From Acidobacteriota bacterium (GTDB taxonomy: Bacteria > Actinomycetota > Acidimicrobiia > Acidimicrobiales > Microtrichaceae): 64,000 nt of DNA. Every line of letters starts with the position of its first letter. Within the stretch, counting starts at the first letter, position 1. Location: positions 124,001 through 188,000 of the forward strand of contig QEUP01000010.1 in assembly GCA_003577145.1 (NCBI GenBank), read 5' to 3'. The notes under the pieces were generated by a model, which was given only the letters and a program-made list of their open reading frames with translations, was not told where the DNA came from and did not search any database. Of this stretch, positions 26,325-34,143 are shown piece by piece. Made by a program: the position numbers and the translations under genes.

Positions 26325-26693
26325 TCAACAGCGCATGACCGACAGCCGGACCCACGCCGGGTCGGGCGGACGGGCCGGCTCGACCAGAGCCAGGACCCGC
26401 TCGGCCACAGCGGTAGCGGGCGCAGCAATGCCGTCGGCCAAGAGCCGTCTGAACAGGCCGATACCGCCGATGGCGGTGATTATCGCCACGCAGGCCGCGA
26501 TCACTTGTCCCGCCAGGCAATCGGCACAATGCCCGTGCTCCGCCGGCACCGAGAGGTCGTGGGGGTGCTCGACTACGACCGCCGATGCTGAAGCTCCCGA
26601 TGAGTGCGCATCGAGGCCGTGCATCAACAGGAGCGCCCCGGCCAGCAGCGGTAGGACCAGCAACCAGGCCCAACGGGGCAAGCGGATGGGCAT
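26325..26693 (-). CDS. small membrane protein (DUF6153-like)
   Basis: 122 residues with an N-terminal membrane helix (AWLLVLPLLAGALLLMHGLDAH), a His/Cys-containing loop (HPHDLSVPAEHGHCADCLAGQVIAAC) and a second helix. Layout and the MHGLDAH string resemble actinobacterial DUF6153 proteins of unknown role. The HGHCADC cluster and the position before the cupredoxin and copper ATPase genes suggest metal binding, which is an inference. Confidence 0.6.
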   Translation of the reverse strand: MPIRLPRWAWLLVLPLLAGALLLMHGLDAHSSGASASAVVVEHPHDLSVPAEHGHCADCLAGQVIAACVAIITAIGGIGLFRRLLADGIAAPATAVAERVLALVEPARPPDPAWVRLSVMRC

Positions 26694-27037
26694 CAGTGCC
26701 GACCCTACTGTGCCCTCCAGGTTCGGTCAGATCGCGGTGTCGGTTCGTGATCGGGTTGTTTGCGCAGCGGGCGTGCCAGACCAGTGGGCCCGGCGGTCAG
26801 TCCTTGCCGGGCTGGGTGCTTCGACCGCCGACCTACCAGCCGACACAGCAGGCGGGTCACCCCGGCGGGACGGAACGACGCTACCGGCTGCTCACGTCGG
26901 GATCGGCCGAGAGAACGAGGACACGCCTACACCTCCAGGCGGATACCGACGGTCGAGAAACGGCCTCCAGGGGGACGACACCGACGGCGGCCGATCTTAC
27001 GATGACCTCGCTATTCACCGCGCCAAGGAGGCCGATC
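26694..27037. other. divergent intergenic region, 344 bp
   Basis: It separates the copper-associated genes (minus) from the membrane protein gene (plus). No gene or clear repeat seen. It should contain both promoters. Confidence 0.5.
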
Positions 27038-27742
27038 ATGGTGAGCACCGCCCACGTCCCCACCGATGCGTTCCGACCCCGCGACGTCCGCCCGGTCGTG
27101 GCCGTCACGATGTCGCCCTTGCGGCGGTTCTTCGGCGTGATCGTCCGGCCCGACACCTTCCGCAACATCACCTACCTGCTCCTGGGCCTGCCGCTCGGAA
27201 CGGCCTGGTTCACCGCGATGGTCACCGGTGTGTCGGTGGCCGCGTCGATGCTGGTCGTGGCTCTCGTCGGCATCCCGATGCTGCTGGCGATGTGGTACCT
27301 GTCGCGTATGTCCGCCAACGTCGAGCGCGCCGTGGCCAACCGGCTGCTGCACCAGCAGATCCCTTACGCTCCGGTCGCGTCCCACCACCGCGGCAACGTC
27401 TGGGTGCGGCTGCGCGCCATGAGCCGCGAGCAGGACCGCTGGCGGGAGGCCGGCTTCCTCATGTTGCGCTTCCCCGTTGGCATCGCCACCTTCACCGCCG
27501 TCGCTGTCGCTCTCGCCACGCCGTTCTGGGTCGCCTGGGCACCGTTCCAGGCCCGGCTCGCAGACCATCCCTTCGGCAACTGGGCTCTGAGCTCGGAGAT
27601 GGAGGAGATCGCCATGTCCGGTTGGTCGTGGTTCTGCGTGCCGGCCGGTCTGTTGCTGCTCTTCGTCGCCTTCCACGCTCTCAACGGGCTGGCCCGCGCG
27701 TGCAGTCGGTGGAACACGTCCTGGCTCGGCAACGATGCCTAG
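27038..27742 (+). CDS. integral membrane protein with putative sensor domain
   Basis: 234 residues with four hydrophobic segments in two pairs: YLLLGLPLGTAWFTAMVTG and ASMLVVALVGIPMLLAMWYL, then GIATFTAVAVALATPFWVAW and WFCVPAGLLLLFVAFHALNG. This two-by-two layout matches the putative sensor domain found alone or in front of actinobacterial histidine kinases; here no kinase follows. AAGGAGG six bases before ATG 27038 fixes the start. Confidence 0.65.
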   Translation: MVSTAHVPTDAFRPRDVRPVVAVTMSPLRRFFGVIVRPDTFRNITYLLLGLPLGTAWFTAMVTGVSVAASMLVVALVGIPMLLAMWYLSRMSANVERAVANRLLHQQIPYAPVASHHRGNVWVRLRAMSREQDRWREAGFLMLRFPVGIATFTAVAVALATPFWVAWAPFQARLADHPFGNWALSSEMEEIAMSGWSWFCVPAGLLLLFVAFHALNGLARACSRWNTSWLGNDA

Positions 27743-28009
27743 TCCGATGACCACAGACGTTCGCTGGGCTCGGCCTGATTCGGCGCCGGTCGAGTGCGAG
27801 AGGGGCGAGAGGGGGAGCGCGAGCCCGAGCCGGCGGCCGCCGCCAGTGCGGCCATCGGGTGGACTCCCCGGCCCGACGGTGATCCCGGCGAAGCCCCCGT
27901 GGCCAACGAGGACGACGGCGACGGCTGATCTTCGTCCCGACGGATCGCACCATCCCACGCCCCGCAGGCCCGACGGCTCGCCGCTCGGCTCACATCTATC
28001 TACAATGCT

Positions 28010-28110
28010 GGGCGGCGAAGGGGAGTAGCCCCGGACCGGGAGATCGACACGCCGGGTGATGAGCCCCGGTCCCCGGGCCCGTGCGAACGGGTGGGCAAGA
28101 CCTTCGGCCG
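28010..28110 (+). ncRNA. yybP-ykoY (manganese) riboswitch aptamer
   Basis: The two conserved loops are present: AAGGGGAGTAGCC at 28018-28030 and GCAAGACCTTCGGCC at 28095-28109. Closing helix P1 forms between CGGCGAAGG (28012-28020) and CCTTCG plus CCG after a one-base bulge. A hairpin CCCGT-GCGA-ACGGG lies just before the second loop. The gene downstream is a GDT1/TMEM165-type Mn2+ transporter, the usual partner of this aptamer. Covariance scoring was not possible here. Confidence 0.85.
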
Positions 28111-28156
28111 GTGTCCCATGAGCGGACGCCCGGTCGAGGTCGCGGCACACCAGCCC

Positions 28157-28180
28157 CCTCCTCACCCGGGCGTGAGGAGG
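28157..28180 (+). promoter_or_regulatory. hairpin sequestering the Shine-Dalgarno sequence of the Mn transporter
   Basis: CCTCCTCAC (28157-28165) and GTGAGGAGG (28172-28180) form a perfect 9-bp stem with a six-base loop. The right arm contains the AGGAGG ribosome site, five bases before ATG 28186. It lies 47 bp after the riboswitch aptamer and is the probable expression platform, acting on translation. Confidence 0.8.
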
Positions 28181-28185
28181 TCCAC

Positions 28186-28758
28186 ATGCCAGAAGCATTG
28201 CTGATCAGCTTCGGCGTGATCTTCGTCGCCGAGCTGGGCGACAAGAGCCAGCTCATGGCTCTGGCGTTCGCCACCCGCTACCGGCCGATCCCGATCCTCA
28301 TCGGCATCACGATCGCCACCGCCGTCGTGCACGCCTTCTCCGTGCTCGTCGGCGCGGCCATCGGCTCTGCCCTGCCGACCGACGCGATCACCTTCGGCGC
28401 GGGCATCGCCTTCCTCGGCTTCGCCATTTGGACCCTTCGCGGCGACAGCCTCGACGAGAAGGAGCGGGCCCGAGTCGCCAGAGACGACCGGACTGCGGTG
28501 GTCGCTGCGTCCGCGGCGTTCTTCCTGGCCGAGCTCGGCGACAAGACGATGCTCGCAACCATCACCCTCGCGACGACCGAGGGCGTCTTCGGCACTTGGC
28601 TCGGATCGACACTTGGCATGGTCGCCGCCGACGCCCTCGCCATCGCCGTGGGGGCGGTCCTCGGAGCGCGGCTCCCCGAGCCGGCCATCCGGATCGGCGC
28701 AACCGTCGCCTTCATCGTCTTCGGGTTGGTGCTCATCGCCGAAGCACTCACGGGCTGA
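28186..28758 (+). CDS. GDT1/TMEM165 family Mn2+ transporter (MneA-like)
   Basis: 190 residues with six predicted membrane helices in two homologous halves. Each half has the family ExGDK motif: VAELGDKSQLMA (residues about 13-24) and LAELGDKTMLATI (about 115). Bacterial members export Mn2+ (and possibly Ca2+), protecting against manganese excess. The riboswitch upstream supports the Mn role and predicts induction by Mn2+. ATG 28186 is set by the AGGAGG inside the hairpin. Confidence 0.92.
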   Translation: MPEALLISFGVIFVAELGDKSQLMALAFATRYRPIPILIGITIATAVVHAFSVLVGAAIGSALPTDAITFGAGIAFLGFAIWTLRGDSLDEKERARVARDDRTAVVAASAAFFLAELGDKTMLATITLATTEGVFGTWLGSTLGMVAADALAIAVGAVLGARLPEPAIRIGATVAFIVFGLVLIAEALTG

Positions 28759-28929
28759 CGTCTCGTTGTGCGCATCGGCGCCTCTGCCAAGTGTCGTCCG
28801 CTACGCGCGCCGCGCCACCGGGACGGGCACGGGTGCAGAGACACGTGAGGCGTGGGCGGCCGCCAACCTGGGCGAGGGATGACAGCGGTCACCCGACGCA
28901 GTTCGCCTGTCATGCGGGGGCGGTGCCCG

Positions 28930-29232
28930 TCAGCTGTTGAGGATCTTCGCCTTCTGCGCTGCGAACTCCTCGTCGGTGAGGATGCCCTGTTGGTGCAGCT
29001 CGCCGAGCTCCTTGAGCTGGGTGATGGGGTCCGCCGCCACAGGCGCTGCCGCTGGGGCGGCTGCCGCCTGGGGGGCCATCTGCTGCTGGTAGGCCTGTTC
29101 GCGGTTGGCATAGATCTGCGCGTCGCGGCCGGCGAACTTCTCGGCCTGGCGGCGCTGGACCCGACCGTTCACCGCTGATGCGGTCCCGGCGATCACCGCG
29201 GTGCGGGCCACGCCTCGGAGCAGTCCTGGCAT
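28930..29232 (-). CDS. SHOCT-domain small protein
   Basis: 100 residues. The C-terminus LKELGELHQQGILTDEEFAAQKAKILNS is a complete SHOCT motif, an oligomerisation or membrane-proximal helical pair common in actinobacteria. The N-terminus is weakly hydrophobic (LLRGVARTAVIAGTASAV), and the middle is Ala/Pro/Gln-rich. It starts 9 bp after the DUF6325 gene and is probably the last gene of a three-gene unit. Confidence 0.85.
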   Translation of the reverse strand: MPGLLRGVARTAVIAGTASAVNGRVQRRQAEKFAGRDAQIYANREQAYQQQMAPQAAAAPAAAPVAADPITQLKELGELHQQGILTDEEFAAQKAKILNS

Positions 29233-29241
29233 GTCGTCCTC

Positions 29242-29667
29242 CTACTGGTCGAGCGCGTCGAGGGCGCTGTTCAACACGTCGGCGGGAATTCGTGCACTGG
29301 CGATCACGTCGGCCCCGGCGGTACGAGCAGCTGCCACGAAGGGCCGCGCCCAGGCGTTCTCGTACACCAGCACGGCAGCGGTGGTACCGGGTTCGAGCGC
29401 GGCACCCGCCTCTGCCTGGTCGCTCTGGTCCAGCAGGCCGGACCTTGCGCCGGCGAAGGCCGTGAGCTCGCCGTCGATGGTGTCGAGCTCGATCCCGCTG
29501 ACGACCCCCTCTTCGTCTTTCTGCACGAGCATGACATCGAGGATCGTCACAGTGCCCGATTCGACCAAATCGAGCAGCGCTGCGGCGATCGATCCGTCCC
29601 GCCGGTCCGTCGGCATCTGCAACACCAGATAGTCGACCGGTCCGATCACGTCGTTGACGCCGGCCAT
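29242..29667 (-). CDS. DUF6325 family protein
   Basis: 141 residues: IGPVDYLVLQMPTDR, then ALLDLVESGTVTILDVMLVQKDEEG, then an acidic middle (GIELDTIDGELTAFAG) and YENAWARPFVAAARTAGADVIASARIP. This is the typical DUF6325 pattern, often found next to SHOCT proteins in actinobacteria. Function unknown, perhaps stress-associated. It is coupled to a 46-codon frame immediately upstream. Confidence 0.8.
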   Translation of the reverse strand: MAGVNDVIGPVDYLVLQMPTDRRDGSIAAALLDLVESGTVTILDVMLVQKDEEGVVSGIELDTIDGELTAFAGARSGLLDQSDQAEAGAALEPGTTAAVLVYENAWARPFVAAARTAGADVIASARIPADVLNSALDALDQ

Positions 29668-29668
29668 C

Positions 29669-29809
29669 TCAGCTCTCCCCGTGCAGCTCAGCCTGCAACT
29701 CGGCCTCAGCGGCCTCGTTCAGCGACATCTCGAGCACCCTGCGCTCGAGGCGCGGCAGCGAGTCGGGCGCCTTGTCGGTGGTCGTCTGCTCCACGATGAG
29801 ATCGGGCAT
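29669..29809 (-). CDS. 46-residue small protein upstream of DUF6325
   Basis: An unlisted short frame: ATG at 29809, stop TGA at 29669-29671, one base before the ATG of the DUF6325 gene. The product starts MPDLIVEQTTTDKAPD and is acidic and helical. The coupled junction and the identical strand support real translation. The ribosome site of the next gene (GGGGAG) lies inside its 3' end. No family recognised. Confidence 0.6.
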   Translation of the reverse strand: MPDLIVEQTTTDKAPDSLPRLERRVLEMSLNEAAEAELQAELHGES

Positions 29810-30171
29810 CTCCGGTCTACTCCTAGGTCAGCGCGCCTCCCCTTCGGGCGCACCCGGCAATCTAGTTCGTGAGAGGGTTGTAGACACTCGACCACACCAC
29901 ACGGCTGCGATTCGAGCGATGCGAGCCCTTGTGGTCGCACGACGTTCCTGGTCATGCGGTCGGCGAGAACACCGAGGAGGCCTACCCTCACCCGTCGACG
30001 AGCTGGCCCTCATGCTCCTCGTCAAGGACATCCCCATGTACATCCGCTCGTACAGCGCCCTACTGCACGGCGGATCCAGCCCCACACCGGGCGGTCGTCG
30101 GCTCCGGCGAGTCGCCGCAGACCCTCGGGCGGGGACCACACCGACCAGGAGCCCGTTGGGTACAGGGCTGC
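29810..30171. other. 362-bp region with no supported gene
   Basis: It separates the DUF6325 unit from the end of the AarF-like gene; both are on the minus strand. Frames present lack motifs and ribosome sites. It should carry the promoter for the DUF6325 unit. Confidence 0.5.
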
Positions 30172-31671
30172 TCAGCTCAGCAGGACCGAGACATCCATGG
30201 CGTCGCCATACTTGGACTGGAAGTAGCCGAAGACAGGCCCCACCTGAGCCAGGAGAGCCGCGTCTGGGGCGACCGCCGAGGCAAAGCCGTTCAGGTAGAG
30301 CAGGTTCTTGAAGAACAAGACCAGCTCCTTGGGCATGCGGATTCCGTGACGGGAGAGCACCCGCACCAGGCGACCGATCGCTGCGGCCAGCTCGGCAACT
30401 TGGGCATCCTCGGCCAGCTCGTGGGGGTTGACCTCCGATTCGATCTCGTCCACGAGGCTGTCGAGGTCGATGCCCGGGGGGATCGCACCGAAGCGGACCA
30501 TCGCCTCGAGCTGCAGGCGCACATCCATCCTGGCAAATGCGATCAAGAACGCGCCGAGTGCAGTTCGTTGGTGCTCGTCGAGGCGCCCGACGATGCCGAA
30601 GTCCACCAGCGAGAAGGTGCCGTCGCCGTCGAGCAAGACGTTGCCGGCGTGCAGGTCCCCGTGGAAGACACCATAGATGAGCGTGTGCTCGAGGATGCCC
30701 TCGATGGCGAGCCTGAGGAGGGTCTCGCCTTCAACATCTCCCAGCGCTGCGGAGGTGTAGGCGACGCCAGGCAGACGTTCCATCACGAGCACTCGCTCGG
30801 TGACCAACTGCGGGATCGGCCGGGGGAACCGCACGTAGTCTGCGCCGGCGTGCTCGGCGGCTGCTCCGAGCTCGATCATGTTGTAGGCCTCGATCCGGAA
30901 ATCGAGCTCTTCGAGCACCAACCGGGCGAAGAGCTCGACGAATCCTGACACGTTGCCCGTCCTGGCGACAGGACTCATGAGCTCGGCGGCGCGTGCTGCT
31001 CCCGCCATGGCCCTGATGTCGGAACGGAACTTCCGGCGAAGTCCCGGCCTGCGGATCTTCACAACGACTTCGCGGCCGTCGTGCAACACTGCCCGGTGAA
31101 CCTGGGCGATCGACGCGGCACCGAGCGGAGCGTCATCGAACTCAGCGAAGATGTCCCTGACACGACATTGGAAGGCGCGGCGAACGATCTGGCGAGGTTG
31201 GCCGTACGGCAGCGGATCCACCTCGTCCCTGCACCATGCGAAAGCCTCCACCCAGGTGTCGGGCAGCAGCCCACCCGATGTGGCGATGAACTGACCTAGC
31301 TTGACCCACGCCGGCCCACCGGCTCGCACGAGGTTCTCCAGCCTCCGCAGAGATCGATCGTCGCTCAGCTCATTGCGGTCGCGAGCAGGCGTGGTGTAAG
31401 CGCCCAACAGGTCGAGGAGGGTGAGCAACGCGAAGGTCCCGGCTGTGCGTCCCATCGCGCTGAGCATCGCCTTGTCGACCTCGCCCCTGGCGAGGCGCCG
31501 GGCACGAGCGCCCAGAGTCGCTGCGGCCTCGGGGATCTCCTGGGCCCAAACCCCGGCAGCTTCGGGAAGGCCCGGGACCTCGGCCAGCCAGGCCGACTCG
31601 GCCATCAGCTCCGCCGGCGGCGGTATGGACAGCACTCCGGAGTCGAACAACTCGCGGGTTCTTGTGCTCAT
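30172..31671 (-). CDS. ABC1/AarF/UbiB atypical kinase family protein
   Basis: 499 residues. ABC1 signatures include the KxGQ motif VKLGQFIATSGGLLPD, the Ala-rich loop LGAASIAQVHRAVL followed by VVVKIRRPG (catalytic Lys), HGDLHAGNVLL (catalytic loop), and LVDFGIVGRLDE (metal-binding DFG). UbiB/ADCK proteins are ATPases that extract or move isoprenoid quinone-like lipids. GGGAGG before ATG 31671 fixes the start. It is divergent from a TetR gene across two palindromes, so it is probably repressed by that regulator. Confidence 0.9.
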   Translation of the reverse strand: MSTRTRELFDSGVLSIPPPAELMAESAWLAEVPGLPEAAGVWAQEIPEAAATLGARARRLARGEVDKAMLSAMGRTAGTFALLTLLDLLGAYTTPARDRNELSDDRSLRRLENLVRAGGPAWVKLGQFIATSGGLLPDTWVEAFAWCRDEVDPLPYGQPRQIVRRAFQCRVRDIFAEFDDAPLGAASIAQVHRAVLHDGREVVVKIRRPGLRRKFRSDIRAMAGAARAAELMSPVARTGNVSGFVELFARLVLEELDFRIEAYNMIELGAAAEHAGADYVRFPRPIPQLVTERVLVMERLPGVAYTSAALGDVEGETLLRLAIEGILEHTLIYGVFHGDLHAGNVLLDGDGTFSLVDFGIVGRLDEHQRTALGAFLIAFARMDVRLQLEAMVRFGAIPPGIDLDSLVDEIESEVNPHELAEDAQVAELAAAIGRLVRVLSRHGIRMPKELVLFFKNLLYLNGFASAVAPDAALLAQVGPVFGYFQSKYGDAMDVSVLLS

Positions 31672-31715
31672 CTGTCCTCCCACGGTCGGGACAGTCCTTT
31701 GACCTCAGGGTCAGT

Positions 31716-31742
31716 GAGTAAGTTACTACGAGTAAATTACTC
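31716..31742. promoter_or_regulatory. tandem palindromic operators between aarF-like and tetR genes
   Basis: GAGTAAGTTACT (31716-31727) and GAGTAAATTACTC (31730-31742) are two copies of GAGTAA-N-TTACTC, the second perfect, with starts 14 bp apart. They lie 45 bp from the aarF-like start in the divergent promoter and are probable sites for the TetR protein. Confidence 0.75.
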
Positions 31743-31827
31743 GTGCCTGCGAGGCTGGGCGTAGATGCGGTGCGGCAAGCTGCTGGACGAGGCGCCTCGC
31801 GGTGGATCCGCGCTTAGCATCCGGGGG

Positions 31828-32469
31828 GTGAAGCCACGACGACTGGGCCGACCACCCAACGCGCCGAGCCGAGCCGCGCGTCGCGAGGAGCTGCTGTCGG
31901 CCGCAGTTGCGGTGATCCGCCGAGACGGCTCCACCACCTCGATGGAGTCGATCGCCGCGGAGGCGGGGGTCACCAAGCCTGTCGTCTATGCGCACTTCGG
32001 CGACAAAGCGGGCCTGTCGGCCGCGCTGGCGCGCCACGTGGCCGACGAGCTGGTCGGACGGGTGATCAAGGCACTCGAGGGTGTGCAGGGGCTGCAATCG
32101 ACAGTCACCGCTACCGTCGAGGCCTTCGTCTCGTTCGTCGAGGCTGACCCCGACCTCTTCGGGTTCTTGCTGTATCCGTCCGCGGGGCGCAGCCCCAACG
32201 AAGATGTCCGCTCGCTGATCGAAACCCTTGCTCTGCGGATGGAGCCGTTGCTCGCCGCGGAGATGGCGCTGTCGGCGCGACCTGGCGAGGCTGGCGTCAC
32301 CGAACCGCAAACCGACCCGGATACTGCGCTACGAATACGAGCGGTGCTGGGGTTGGCCTACACGGCGGTGGATTGGTGGATCGGCGACGGCAATCGTCGC
32401 ATGAACCGGACCGAGTTGGTCGAAACCGTCAGCAACCTCGTGATCGGGGTACTCACCGAGCCTGGGTGA
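31828..32469 (+). CDS. TetR family transcriptional regulator
   Basis: 213 residues from GTG 31828. The HTH is RREELLSAAVAVIRRDGSTTSMESIAAEAGVTKPVVYAHFGDKAGLSAALARHV, preceded by the basic arm KPRRLGRPPNAPSRAA. The C-terminal part carries the TetR ligand domain. It faces the AarF-like gene across paired palindromes. A further upstream in-frame ATG would extend into that operator region. Confidence 0.88.
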   Translation: MKPRRLGRPPNAPSRAARREELLSAAVAVIRRDGSTTSMESIAAEAGVTKPVVYAHFGDKAGLSAALARHVADELVGRVIKALEGVQGLQSTVTATVEAFVSFVEADPDLFGFLLYPSAGRSPNEDVRSLIETLALRMEPLLAAEMALSARPGEAGVTEPQTDPDTALRIRAVLGLAYTAVDWWIGDGNRRMNRTELVETVSNLVIGVLTEPG

Positions 32470-32683
32470 TCTGCCGACGACGGGCACCGGGGACCGCCGG
32501 CATCAGTCAGTCACCCAACTCTGTCGGTTCGCCTTCAGGCGATGTGCGATGTCCGAGAAGGGCGTGAAGATGTGACAACCGGCGGCAACGACACACTGAA
32601 CGGCAACGTCGGCAACAACGGCCTCGACGGCGTGTGTGCAGCGGCGGCATGGGGTGAGGGACAAGGCCTCCAACTGCGAGAGG

Positions 32684-32815
32684 ACCCACGCGGGAGAACA
32701 CCGTCTCGTCGAGCCCAACGGTATCGACGCTTCCCACGCGGTCGGTGTCGGCTTCCAACAACGCCTCCCCGTAGGCGAGGACCGCGTCGTTGACGATGTG
32801 CCAGTCGCGCGGACG
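32684..32815 (-). pseudogene. ISL3-family transposase fragment
   Basis: A minus-strand stretch encodes DWHIVNDAVLAYGEALLEAD, then TDRVGSVDTVGLDETVFSRVG. This is the internal segment of ISL3 transposases, ending at the first Asp of the DDE triad (GLDET). Both flanks lose similarity, so only about 44 codons survive. It marks a past insertion in the gap between the TetR and hemerythrin genes. Confidence 0.6.
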
Positions 32816-32828
32816 AGGGGTGGGACAG

Positions 32829-33509
32829 CTAGTGCTGCACCGATCGCACCGCGGCGACGTACCCGGCGTAGGCCTCGGCACCCGTTGTACGCAGGAACGT
32901 ACCAAGCTGCTCGGGAAGTGATCCGAGGAAGGCCTCACGGGCCGGTGCGGGCATGTCCTCCATCAGCATGCCCATGACCGTCGGGCGGCTCTCCTCGGGC
33001 ATGGCGGTGCTCGCGTAGGCGACGAACTCGCCCCACTCAGCCGGAGTCAGGTGCTCGACGATGATCGGTAATGGCTCACCTTCCTCCTGGACCGCATGGG
33101 CGACCAACGCGTCGGTGAACGCGTCGACTGCCTCGGCGAGCGCCTCACCGGAGGTGGCATCCGAGGACGACTCCCATCGGGCGAGTTGGTCCCGGATCGT
33201 CGCCTCGAGCGCGTGGACCTGCGCATGTTGCGCCAACATGGTGTCCACCAGCGCACGCGCATCGGGCGCACGTTCCGGCAGGCGCGACCAGATGAACTGC
33301 TCCTCGGCATCGTGGTGCACCTGCACCACATCGAGCACCAGCCGCAAGTGCCCGGCCAGCAAGGCGGCCCGTTCGGCGTCGCCATCGGCAACCGCACGGA
33401 TCAGGTCGGACATGAGTGGAAACTCGCGCCGGAAGACATCGTGGATCCCGGTCATGCCCGGGGTCACCACCATCAGCGACAGCGCCGATCCGTCAGTCGA
33501 TCCGGTCAT
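32829..33509 (-). CDS. hemerythrin HHE-domain protein
   Basis: 226 residues. HHE ligands are seen in GIHDVFRREFPLMSDLI, LDVVQVHHDAEEQFIWSRL and MLAQHAQVHALEATI, then LVAHAVQEEGEPLPII, giving a four-helix di-iron bundle that may bind O2 or NO. The C-terminal 60 residues (PEESRPTVMGMLMEDMPAPAREAF) match the extension of actinobacterial family members. GGAGG seven bases before this ATG supports the start; earlier in-frame ATGs exist. It differs from the hemerythrin at 20 kb in domain length. Confidence 0.82.
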   Translation of the reverse strand: MTGSTDGSALSLMVVTPGMTGIHDVFRREFPLMSDLIRAVADGDAERAALLAGHLRLVLDVVQVHHDAEEQFIWSRLPERAPDARALVDTMLAQHAQVHALEATIRDQLARWESSSDATSGEALAEAVDAFTDALVAHAVQEEGEPLPIIVEHLTPAEWGEFVAYASTAMPEESRPTVMGMLMEDMPAPAREAFLGSLPEQLGTFLRTTGAEAYAGYVAAVRSVQH

Positions 33510-33703
33510 GGGCATACCTCCGATCCCGCCATGTGGCACACCCATTCAAGTCAGGCGACGAGCAACCGGGCAAAGAACGTCACCTCCCGATGTGATGGCA
33601 GGCGTAAGAAGCGGCGAAGGGCTTGCGTCTGCCGAGCTTCGAAGAACCTTCGCCCCGCCGACGGGCGCAACAGGTTCCGCACCGGAGAGGACACCGCCGG
33701 GTC

Positions 33704-34012
33704 TCAGCCGGCCCGACGGACAACTGCGTGGCCCTCGCGTTCGAGCTTGGCGATCGTGCGGTGCTCGGAGAGAATCTCCCCTACCCCGACGACGAGGTCC
33801 GCTCCGACGGCAGTTGCAAGCTTCTCCAATGTTTCGAGAGCCGGGCGCGTACCGCCGCCTTCCCTGCGGGCGATGGCCGACTGGGTGGTGCCCATGCGGT
33901 CGGCCGACTCGGCCTGGGTGAGGCCCGCGTCGTGACGAAGCCGGTAGACGAGCTCCCGGAACGCAGTGATCCGAGCCTCGTCCGCGGCAGCCCGCCCCGC
34001 CGGCCGCGCCAC
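33704..34012 (-). CDS. XRE-type helix-turn-helix protein (antitoxin-like)
   Basis: 102 residues with a Cro/C1 HTH: FRELVYRLRHDAGLTQAESADRMGTTQSAIARREGGGTRPALETLEKLATAVGADL. Size and the C-terminal SEHRTIAKLEREGHAVVR resemble HigA-type antitoxins. No toxin frame is found directly upstream, so it may be an orphan. It is the first gene of the accessory region. Confidence 0.75.
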   Translation of the reverse strand: MARPAGRAAADEARITAFRELVYRLRHDAGLTQAESADRMGTTQSAIARREGGGTRPALETLEKLATAVGADLVVGVGEILSEHRTIAKLEREGHAVVRRAG

Positions 34013-34143
34013 AGCGCGGCAGTTCCCGATCGAGCATTGGGCGGCAGCACACCGCCGCGACGGCGGGACCTGGGCCGCAGCGGGAACCAGCGGAGGGGCC
34101 TCCGGGTCGGCCCGTCCCTACCGACGGGCCGACCGGCGTGGAG

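Noticed and set aside
34013-34143. Toxin partner of the XRE protein at 33704
   Set aside because: No frame with a HigB/RelE-like sequence or ribosome site is present directly upstream.
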